DNA from: Methanobacteriota archaeon
Lineage (GTDB): Archaea; Thermoplasmatota; Thermoplasmata; RBG-16-68-12
Assembly (NCBI GenBank): GCA_005878985.1
Contig: VBMA01000008.1
Span: forward strand, 1-39,893
Length of the DNA: 39,893 nucleotides
Direction: 5' to 3'
A program made the position numbers and the translations under genes. Within the stretch, counting starts at the first letter, position 1, and each line of letters begins with the position of its first letter. Of the stretch, positions 1 to 7,500 are shown piece by piece. The notes beneath the pieces are model-generated. The model did not search any database. It saw only the letters and a program-made list of their open reading frames with translations, and was not told where the DNA came from.

Positions 1-406
1 GTCGTGAGTGTGGGTGTGGATGAAAGCGGCGAGGTACCACTCGATCAGCGGCGTACTCGGGCGATGCGCCAACGCCTTCGAAACGAGCGGGGTCTGGTCT
101 CACGAACCTGTGCCGGGAATCGAGCATTGCTGCCGCTGAGCGGTAAGGGCCGATAGGCTGCACCACTCGGCAGAGGACCGCCCGACCGGGAGTCCTCTAA
201 AGAACGGTGTGGGCCACGTTGTATGAGTTCTGGGATGCGGTCCCGGGTTGGGAGCGGCCGAACAGATTCCGCCTTCCTAATCTACGCCGCCGGCTGTTCC
301 GCCGCCCCGGGCGACCGAACGTACGCCCCCTTCTGTTCGGATTATGTCGTCACAGCCCTCGTTCCCCACCCATGCCGGACCTTCGTGGCCCGGCCCTTTC
401 CCCATT
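1..406. other. Intergenic / accessory left edge, no confident gene
   Basis: No confident gene is visible here. On the minus strand a reading frame is open from about 102 down to the window edge and ends in a plausible protein-like stretch (IEWYLAAFIHTHTHD), so a partial gene running off the left end is possible but weakly supported. The stretch also contains a strong hairpin at 172-198 and copy 1 of an intergenic repeat at about 323-408, described separately. The short plus-strand frames across 207-450 have no recognisable domain and compositions typical of spurious frames. Confidence 0.4.
172..198. other. Perfect stem-loop AGAGGAC/GTCCTCT
   Basis: AGAGGAC (172-178) is the exact reverse complement of GTCCTCT (192-198). 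The interior can extend the stem because CCCG and CGGG (181-190) also pair. No T-run follows on either strand, so it is not a typical terminator. Function is unknown. It lies in the accessory region, to the left of the repeat-separated genes. Confidence 0.5.
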
Positions 407-408
407 TC
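323..408 (-). repeat. Intergenic repeat, copy 1
   Basis: The 28 nt at 323-350 are identical to 1614-1641. The rest of this copy, through about 408, matches copy 2 at about 991-1064: a GCCCTCGTTCCCC block (355-367) followed by a GC hairpin (GCCGGACC 374-381 against GGCCCGGC 387-394). On the minus strand the order is gene stop, hairpin, conserved core. The repeat begins at the stop codon of the RraB-like gene (407). Role is unknown: a recombination site, mobile repeat, or terminator/promoter element are all possible. Confidence 0.75.
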
Positions 409-934
409 ACTTTATGTCTTGGACTTGCCACCCGTCGTAGCGGCCATTGAATGAGGCGGCGAGTCTCCGCATGGCAGAAATCGTCCCGGCGATTAGCTGT
501 TCATCAAGCAAAGTTGTATGTGACGCGCGGACCAGCCACTCGTCGCCCTCCGCGGATGGGCCCTGCCGGAGCTTGTACTTCGCGGCGCGTAGCTCCTGAA
601 CAGCCCGTTTGGCAGCGGGGTGCGTTGGGAAGTAGAGGTGGTGTTCGACACGGTGGGGGTCTCGGAAATCCAAGTGGCTCGCGTGGAGGGTGTCGAAAAT
701 TGCCTGGTCCGCCTCGGGTAGTTCGGGTCGTGGACCCAGGGAGCGAGGATCAACCGGTTCGAGTTCGTCTTGTCTCGCCGAGAATACCGCGATTGTCGCG
801 CCGTCCGGGCGTGAGACTTCGACCTCCACTGCGCCGCCGGGGTGCTGATCCACCACGACTCCAATCGATCCGGGCGGCACTCCAGCTTCGATGAAGCGGT
901 CGCTGACGATGCGGACCACGTCGTACGGCTTCAA
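407..934 (-). CDS. DUF4926-like + RraB-like fusion protein
   Basis: This is a 175-aa predicted cytoplasmic protein. Residues 1-62 resemble DUF4926 (MKPYDVVRIV, GVVVDQHPGGAVEVEV), a small barrel-like domain. Residues about 72-172 resemble RraB (VEHHLYFP, then a Tyr-Asp-Gly-Trp end, RYDGWQ). In bacteria RraB binds and inhibits RNase E; a canonical RNase E is not expected in archaea, so the target here is unknown. The start is TTG at 934 with a modest AGGTT sequence upstream. The gene is flanked on both sides by copies of the same intergenic repeat, which points to acquisition as a unit. Family assignment rests on motif recognition only; the RraB half is the stronger match. Confidence 0.8.
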   Translation of the reverse strand: MKPYDVVRIVSDRFIEAGVPPGSIGVVVDQHPGGAVEVEVSRPDGATIAVFSARQDELEPVDPRSLGPRPELPEADQAIFDTLHASHLDFRDPHRVEHHLYFPTHPAAKRAVQELRAAKYKLRQGPSAEGDEWLVRASHTTLLDEQLIAGTISAMRRLAASFNGRYDGWQVQDIK

Positions 935-988
935 CGTGCCCGAACCTGTGTCTGGAGATTGAAAGGTTCCGGTGCTTCGCTGCGGAAG

Positions 989-1064
989 AGGCCCCCTTCT
1001 GTTCGGATGATGTTGTCGACGCCCTCGTTCCCCCTCTAGTGCCGGCCTCCCGGCCCGTCCCCCT
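989..1064 (-). repeat. Intergenic repeat, copy 2
   Basis: This copy matches copy 1 along most of its length: the core at 991-1017 has a few changes (GATGATGTTGT for GATTATGTCGT), then GCCCTCGTTCCCC (1021-1033), then a hairpin of GCCGG/CCGGC (1041-1055). It occupies the gap between the C2H2 gene (stop 1064) and the RraB-like gene (start 934). The core is 54 nt upstream of the TTG start, so a promoter or leader role cannot be excluded. Confidence 0.75.
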
Positions 1065-1582
1065 TATTTCTGCAGAGGGGCCTGGTTGGCAGGCGTGACA
1101 GAGCCCGATCCTGAGGCTTGCCAGACGGCCCGAAGCTGAAGCAAGTGCCGTAGCGCCACGACCCGAATCCAATAGGCCGTAAGCCCGAGCAAAACTACGA
1201 ACACGACACCGCTGTAGACGTAGGCAGCGAGTGAGATTGCGTTAGACAACCACAATATCGTGAGCGCGAAATACGCCACGAAATATCCAGCTACAACGGC
1301 GGTCGTGACTTCAACCACGAAACGGCCATACCATGCGATCCGCGGATGGAGGACCTGAACGTGGCGTTTGTAGGCGCCCCAAGCCAGAACCGCGCCACAT
1401 ATGGGGCACGTGCGTTCAGCTGGGAGTTCCGTTCCGGGATGCTGCAACGCCGCCAGGATGTCCGAGTGTCGGGCCTCCTCGTGTGGCCTTAGTTCGGACC
1501 ATGGCATCGACACTCCGCAGTAAGGACAGAACGGTTGCGCGCGCAAGCTTGTGTCCGCGCTCCCACATTCTCTGTTCCGCAT
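1064..1582 (-). CDS. Membrane protein with two C2H2-type zinc fingers
   Basis: This is a 172-aa protein of unknown function. Two fingers are clear: C19-C22-H34-H39 and C59-C62-H74-H79, both with C-x2-C-x11-H-x4-H spacing. Two hydrophobic segments follow, about residues 88-111 and 115-140, so the fingers and the C-terminus should lie on the same side, probably cytoplasmic. The ATG at 1582 has AAAGGA 5-8 nt upstream and was chosen over longer in-frame starts, because the upstream extension would translate the intergenic repeat. C2H2 pairs are not common in archaea, and membrane anchoring is unusual. Nothing nearby indicates a partner. The product could be a sensor, an adaptor or a phage-related protein. 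Confidence 0.75.
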   Translation of the reverse strand: MRNRECGSADTSLRAQPFCPYCGVSMPWSELRPHEEARHSDILAALQHPGTELPAERTCPICGAVLAWGAYKRHVQVLHPRIAWYGRFVVEVTTAVVAGYFVAYFALTILWLSNAISLAAYVYSGVVFVVLLGLTAYWIRVVALRHLLQLRAVWQASGSGSVTPANQAPLQK

Positions 1583-1613
1583 TGATTCCTTTCGGTCGGC
1601 TTCGCGGGGGAGG

Positions 1614-1666
1614 ACGCCCCCTTCTGTTCGGATTATGTCGTTGAGAGGCGGGGCCAAGTGGCCGCC
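1614..1666 (-). repeat. Intergenic repeat, copy 3
   Basis: 1614-1641 is identical to 323-350. Copy 3 lacks the GCCCTCGTTCCCC block seen in copies 1 and 2; a hairpin (about 1647-1666, core GGCC-AAGT-GGCC) follows almost immediately. It sits between the gene ending at 1743 and the C2H2 gene starting at 1582, with the core 31 nt upstream of that start. Confidence 0.75.
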
Positions 1667-1742
1667 GTACGCTCCCCGCAGAGTCACCCTGATCGGCGGC
1701 AACCGATCGCTCCCTCGACGGTCTTGGTCGTAAAACGGCGGC

Positions 1743-2111
1743 CTACCACCAGCGCCCGTCGCCGAGCCGGCTGATGACCCACTCCTGGTCTCCGCTCTCG
1801 GCGATCTCGGCGAGAGACCGGCCAATCGCGTGGTGTAGCGGCTCGTGTGTGAAGACATGGACAAAGACCTCGCGCCAAGAGATCGTCGTCGGGAGCGTGT
1901 CCATCTGCCACAGATGGACCGCTGTCGTACTCCGGTATTCCCGGAAGCTAGGGTCCGGAAAGCCGAACGTGACCGCGAGGCGCAGAAGCCGTCCCCGTTT
2001 GGCCCGCGAAACGATTGCGAGCTCCCGCGGAGGCACCTCCGATCGTCGGAAATAGAACACCCACGTGATCCCGCCGTCACGAAGGGGATGGACCTCATTC
2101 GGATCGGACAT
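1743..2111 (-). CDS. Hypothetical protein with HExxH-like motif
   Basis: This is a 122-aa soluble protein that I do not recognise. Its most distinctive stretch is THEPLHHAIGRSLAEI near residues 86-101, which contains an H-E-x-x-H sequence, though the proline inside makes a metalloprotease role doubtful. The end is Trp-rich (EWVISRLGDGRWW). The ATG at 2111 has GGAG about 8 nt upstream and is preferred to the longer frame starting at 2174. It is the third minus-strand gene of the repeat-separated array, with copy 3 of the repeat directly downstream and a weaker repeat-like sequence upstream. Confidence 0.65.
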   Translation of the reverse strand: MSDPNEVHPLRDGGITWVFYFRRSEVPPRELAIVSRAKRGRLLRLAVTFGFPDPSFREYRSTTAVHLWQMDTLPTTISWREVFVHVFTHEPLHHAIGRSLAEIAESGDQEWVISRLGDGRWW

Positions 2112-2413
2112 GTCGCTCTCCGCGGAATCTATTTGGGCCCTTACTCGACCCGGACATTCCCGGCAAGCGGGCAACGTTGTTCAACCTTCTGCCCGGGGAC
2201 ATGACGGACACGCGCGGAGGTATCCGCCGGTCGCGACACCCTCGCTCGGGTACGGTACTGGATCGGCTCTCGACCGGACGCCCACGGGCTTGGGGGAGTG
2301 CACCCGAAACGCAGATTGCGCGCACCGAGGTCACGCGCGGGTCGGTTGGCGAACTAGCGCGGAGGGTTGCGTCACACTTGTGGGCTGGGTTTACCCGATT
2401 CCCGCTCCGCGGA
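2112..2413. other. Intergenic, with a degenerate fourth repeat copy
   Basis: No supported gene. At 2185-2207 a CCTTCTG-x2-CGG-x5-ATG-x-CG pattern resembles the repeat core, and a short perfect hairpin GCGGA-GGTA-TCCGC follows at about 2214-2227. Its spacing from copy 3 (about 570 nt) is close to the spacing of the other copies. The match is weak and could be chance. The pilin-like gene ends at 2414. Confidence 0.35.
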
Positions 2414-4045
2414 CTAGTACACGACCATCCCGATAAACGGAATCACTTGGGCGTACCACGAGGTCCGGCACGCCACGATCGGGTCGTTCAGGTGGTTGAA
2501 GGGGTTGTACGCCGGTCCGAGGCCGCCGCAGCTGTTCGGGTTGGCTCCGATCCCGGAGAGTTGCCCGTACGTGTAGTTCGTGGGACCCGCCATGCCCGAG
2601 ACGAGGATGCTCATGAAGAAGGTGGCGGAGCCCCAGACATTGGCGGAGCCCGTGGAGAATGGTGTCTTGGCGTACGCCAACATCACGTACGGGGTGCCAC
2701 CGGTGTCCTGGTTGAAGGTGTTGATGTCGAAGACCGCGACAGGACTCGTCACCGAACACCCGGCGGGCAAGCCGGTACGCGCATACTGGAAATCGTTGAT
2801 GTTCCCAGCCGTGCCGGGGTACGGTGCGACTCCGCCCGCGTTCGCCGCGATCGCCGTGCTGCACGGCGCGGCAATGAAGGCGACGGCACCGCTCGCGGAC
2901 TGGGTGTTCTGGAAGAACGCCTCACTCCATCCGTCGATGAAGATCGTGGTGTTGCCGTGGTTCACCATCTTGTAATGGAATAGGGCTCCGCCGTTCCCGT
3001 TCAGTTGGGCTCGCGTGACCCGGTACGGCTGGTACGTGTTCGGCGAGTTGTACGGGGAACTGAGGTTCGACACCCAGACCTCCCCGGTCCGGATCTGGAC
3101 GTAGCCGATGTATTGCCACAGCTGGCTCGGGATCGTCCCGGTGTTCCCACCTCCGCCCGTGAGGGGCGCAACCACGTCCAAGACGAGGCGGGTCGTCGTC
3201 TGGTGGCCTTTCAAGTCCGTCGCATTGAGCAGGATGATGGATCCGGCCCACGTGAGGGCAGGATACGGAGGATTCGTGCAGGCGTTCCCTCCGAAGGAGA
3301 AAATCTTGTCTCCCGCGATGCGGTCCGGGGCGACCCCGTTATCTTTCATCGGCTGGGGGGTGGCACACGAAGTGCCTGACCCGTACCATGCGGTGATCGT
3401 CACGTAGACCGAATTCACATTCAGGTCGTTGTCCGGGTCTGTGAGCTTCGCGAAGATGTAGAATCCCTGTGTCGCCTGGACCGGGTCGATCTCTTCCGTG
3501 GCCAAGACGCCGTCCGTCCACTTGTCGATGAAGACCGGAGGGCGCGTGCCGGCCGGGGCGTTCATGGGGCCGGTCCACAGGACGATGCTCTTCAGGTTGT
3601 CGACGATGATGATTGTGATTTGGTCCGAGGACCGGAGGCTGAAGCTCTTGTATTCCCAGCGCTCGCCGATGTCCCACACGCTGTTGGTACCGTCCAAGAG
3701 GCCGCTCGGGGTCACGAGGAAGCCGTTGAACCGATGCAGGATGACCGTGTCCGTCTGAGGCGGATTCGTGCCGCGCTGCGAGATGACGTAAATGAGGGTG
3801 GGCACCGGCTGCAGCGGCTCGCCGCCCTGGTGGGTCAGCGTGATGTTCACGCCGATCTCGACGCCGCCACTATAGATCGGGTTCATCTCGGACTGGATGT
3901 CCGTCCGAGCCTGGGCCGCGGGCGTTGGGATGTTGGTCACCCAGACGATGATCACCGAGAACAGCACGACGGTCATCGCGAGGATCAGGATCGTGCCGAC
4001 GACCTCGGACACACCCGACTCGTCTTCGCGGAGGATGGTTCTCAT
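2414..4045 (-). CDS. Large pilin-like secreted protein (class III signal peptide)
   Basis: This is a 543-aa protein. Its N-terminus has a short charged segment (MRTILREDESG) followed by VSEVVGTILILAMTVVLF, the classic archaeal pilin pattern; cleavage by a prepilin peptidase is expected after Gly11. A hydrophobic helix runs to about residue 38. The rest is a large extracellular, Thr/Asn/Gly-rich, probably beta-sheet domain. Typical archaeal pilins are 100-200 aa, so this is probably a minor pilin, adhesin or tip protein. The ATG at 4045 is preceded by GGGAGG 8 nt upstream, which decides it over the longer frame at 4084. It has its own promoter and lies divergent to another surface protein. The dedicated pilus machine at 10509-16908 could assemble it. 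Confidence 0.85.
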   Translation of the reverse strand: MRTILREDESGVSEVVGTILILAMTVVLFSVIIVWVTNIPTPAAQARTDIQSEMNPIYSGGVEIGVNITLTHQGGEPLQPVPTLIYVISQRGTNPPQTDTVILHRFNGFLVTPSGLLDGTNSVWDIGERWEYKSFSLRSSDQITIIIVDNLKSIVLWTGPMNAPAGTRPPVFIDKWTDGVLATEEIDPVQATQGFYIFAKLTDPDNDLNVNSVYVTITAWYGSGTSCATPQPMKDNGVAPDRIAGDKIFSFGGNACTNPPYPALTWAGSIILLNATDLKGHQTTTRLVLDVVAPLTGGGGNTGTIPSQLWQYIGYVQIRTGEVWVSNLSSPYNSPNTYQPYRVTRAQLNGNGGALFHYKMVNHGNTTIFIDGWSEAFFQNTQSASGAVAFIAAPCSTAIAANAGGVAPYPGTAGNINDFQYARTGLPAGCSVTSPVAVFDINTFNQDTGGTPYVMLAYAKTPFSTGSANVWGSATFFMSILVSGMAGPTNYTYGQLSGIGANPNSCGGLGPAYNPFNHLNDPIVACRTSWYAQVIPFIGMVVY

Positions 4046-4096
4046 GGAGTGCCTCCCGGTGGGCTCAGGGAAACAGACTTGCACCCGACCCGACGA

Positions 4097-4105
4097 TATA
4101 TAAAT
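4097..4105 (-). promoter_or_regulatory. TATA box for pilin-like gene
   Basis: TTTATATA on the minus strand, about 52 nt before the ATG at 4045. This leaves a short leader that contains the GGGAGG ribosome-binding site. Confidence 0.65.
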
Positions 4106-4535
4106 TGTTCGTGGTAGTTACCAACCCGTGATAGCGTGAGAATCAGGAGTGGCGCGCAGACGTGCCTGCGGTGGATGGCGCCCCTTAGACCGCGGATCGG
4201 CATGCGGCCCTGAACGGCCGTCCGACGGACTTGGGACAATCGTGCAACGGACGTGATTGGGGTCGCGTCGCGGGCCTTTTGCGGCGCGGGCGTGTTCGTC
4301 CGCGTCGGCACGGCCGCCTTTCGCGCGATTGAAGCGATTTTTATTTATGACTCAATATGGAAATCACGTTCGCGGACGAAGCCGAGTGTTTTCCGATGTG
4401 AGAACAGATACGTATCGGGTTGGATAATCATCCGAGAAGCTTTTTAAGAATCGGTCCCGGATGGGCAGCGTATCATGCCCACCGGTCTCATTTCTCAGGG
4501 GGTAGCCCGGTGCCTCAATGGGCGGGTGGCTTCGG
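4106..4535. other. Divergent intergenic region
   Basis: No convincing gene. It separates the minus-strand pilin-like gene from the plus-strand CARDB surface protein and carries their promoters. AT-rich patches lie at about 4336-4347 and 4439-4448. The short frames in it lack any recognisable domain. Confidence 0.5.
4439..4448 (+). promoter_or_regulatory. TATA-like element for CARDB surface protein
   Basis: GCTTTTTAAG lies about 90 nt before the ATG at 4536 and would give a leader of about 65 nt. An alternative AT-rich patch lies at 4336-4347. Confidence 0.45.
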
Positions 4536-7500
4536 ATGTCTAACGCCACCGAACGGAATGCGAGGGCCCTTACCCTCCTCATCGTTTGGTCGGTCGCCCT
4601 CGGCGGACTCTTCGCGGCGCTCCTCGCGCTGACCCCCGCAGCGCGCGCCGGGACTTGCGACCAGGTGGGCGGGGTGATCACCGGCGACTGGACGATCACG
4701 AACACGCAGGTGTGCAGCGGCATCCTCTACTCCGTCGACGGCACGATCAACGTGAACGCGGGAGGCAGCCTCACGTTGACCGACGGCGGCCTGAGTTTCT
4801 CGAAAGACACCTCGCACGAAGGCTACGCCCTCAACGTGAACGCGGGCGGCGAACTCATCCTCGACAATTCGATCGTCACGACGCAGACGGATTCGATTGC
4901 TCCGTTCCTCCGGCTCGCTTTCACCGTGTCCGGCGCGAACAGCCGGTTCACGATGAAGAACGGCGCCATCCTGAAGTTCCCCGGTTGGTTCAACGCGACA
5001 AGCGCGACGATCAACGTCACGGATTCGAAGATCACCGGCTTCACCGATTCGGAGATTTCGAGTCTTGGCATCAACACGGATGACAACAACGACGCGCCTC
5101 TGATGGCATGGGCGACTACGACGGCCAGCGTGTACCGGTCCCGGCTCGAGCGCCTCTATGAGTACACCGGCGGCACGCCGGGCAATCTCGTGCTGACCGC
5201 GACGAGCAACCTCTACGCGTACGATTCGTACATCGGGGCGGACTATTCCAACCTGGTCGGAGTTCACAACGAGCTCCGCGTCGACGGGACGTCGAACGCG
5301 TACCTGTACAACGTGACGATCGACCGCACGCAGGACCCCGCCGCGAAATCGGATTGGGTCCCGGCGTTTCGGCCGACCGCCGTCGGCGGGAACGTGGACT
5401 TGATGCGATGGCTGTATGCAACCGTCGTCGACTCCAGTGGAATCCCGGTCAGTGGGGCGACCGCGTGGTCGACGCTCAGCCCGAGCATCACGACCGCGCA
5501 ATATCCGGACAACGCGCTCGCGACCACGCCGACCTCACGCACCCTTTGGTACCTCGGCCGGACCGCGGGCGGGTCGAACGCCTGGAACCGGACGGACGCG
5601 AATGGCTTCGCGCTCATCCCGCTGTTCACGGACCAGATCACGACGGCCAGCCTTCCCAACGCGGAATCGTTCGGGAACTACCACCAGCAGGTGACGTACG
5701 CGGCCTCGAGCACCTCGGGCGACGAGTTCTACGACCCCTATCCGGCGGTCAGCGCCGCGAACAACTCCAAATGGGTCACGATGGCCTTCAGCAGCCTCCA
5801 AATCTGCCCGACCGGCGTCACGGCCTGGTCGTTCAACCGGCAGATCGTCGGTTCCGTCTCTGTCTCCAGCTGCCTCGAGATCTCCGGATCCATCTCGATC
5901 ACGGACGGCGGCCTGTACGTCGACCAGGGGTCGGCCGGCGACTCGCGGGCGTACGTGAAGATCCTTTCGGGCGGTCAGCTGACCCTGGTCAACTCCAGGG
6001 TCTGGAGCAACTATCCGCTCGCCTTCTACGTCTCGAACGGCGGCACCCTCGTCGCCAGCCGAGGGAGCGCGCTCACGTTGACGGCGCAGGGCTCCCCTGG
6101 AATGCTCCGCGAGGAAGGGCCCACATCCAGCGTCGCGATTTCCGATTCGACGATCGATGCGAACGTCACCCTGTTCGGCGGCAGCGCCACCCTCGTTCGC
6201 GATTCGTTCCTCGGTCCCAGCCTCTGGATCGACACGGTTCAGACGACGCACCTCTGGGACGCGAGCCTCCCCGGCGTCACGAATCTCGCCTTCCTCACGG
6301 ATGATGGCAACGCGAACACGGTCGACCTGGACATCCGCAACACGACGTTCAACCAGATCCAGACCTCCCAGCTCGTCTTCGGCGGCACCCAGAACGTGCA
6401 GCTCACCTCGGTCCAGACGTTCGATCCGAGCGGTTCCTGGTGGGTCGGCATGATCACGGGTGGCGCGCAGGTGAGCCGTTACTGGTGGCTCGATGTGAAC
6501 GCGGTCGACGGGACTGGGACGTCCCTCGCGGGCTCGAACGTCCACATTCTCGTTCAGCGCCTCGACCCGAACACGCTGACGCCGTTTACGGTCCCGAACC
6601 CTGCGGTCGACGACATCTACCTCGCCAACTCGACGACGTGGCCGGTCTCCGCTCCGAGCGGCTCGATCGTGTATCGGGCCTTTGCCGAGACGCGAACGAC
6701 CTCGGCCCGCGTCCTGAACAACTCCTATCTCGCCACGGGATCGGCGGTCGTCGACGTCACGACGTACCAGCCGGACTCGCCGGCCTCGCTCCTCCTGACG
6801 GCCGACGCGGGCGCTCAGCTGACGTTCTCCAGTCTCACGCCGGACCTCAGCATCACGGCCATGACCGTGCTCGGCGGCAACGGCGCCTCGGCCCTCCAGC
6901 CGGTCAACACGAACATCCAGGTGACGGCGACGATCCGAAACACGGGCCAAGTCGATGTCCACAATGTCCGCGTGAGCTTCTTCGAGGACAACGTGGACCG
7001 CAACGGCGACGGCCTCATGGACTTCACTCCGTTCGACTACATGGCGGCCGGCGTCTGGATCAACGACACGGTCCTCGCGCTCGTCCCGAAGAACGCGACC
7101 ACGACGGCCACGATCGTCTGGCGTCCGAACGGCGCCCTCGAATCGAGCCGCACCGTGTCCGCCGTCGTCGATCCGCCGCTCTCCTCGGTCTCGGATGGCG
7201 GAGCGATCCGCGAGACGAACGAATTGAACAACATCCTCCCGCGGACCTTCACGCTCTTCACGTGGCCGGACCTCGCGATCACGTCGGCGGACGTCCAGTT
7301 CTCAACCGACCCGGTCCTCAACAACGACGCGCAGGTGCGCGTGGTGGCCCACAACGTGGGGACGAACCGGGCCACCGGGGCGATCCTCGAAGTCTGGGAA
7401 GGGGCCCAGCGGGTGGGCGGACCGGTGACGTTCGACATCAGCCCCGGCCTCGATGTGACCCTGACGGTCCTGTGGCGGCCATCGTCCACCGGAGCCCACC

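Noticed and set aside
323-1666. The repeats as canonical integron attC sites
   Set aside because: No matching RYYYAAC and GTTRRRY ends were found, and the two ends of each copy are not complementary to each other. No integrase gene is in the window.
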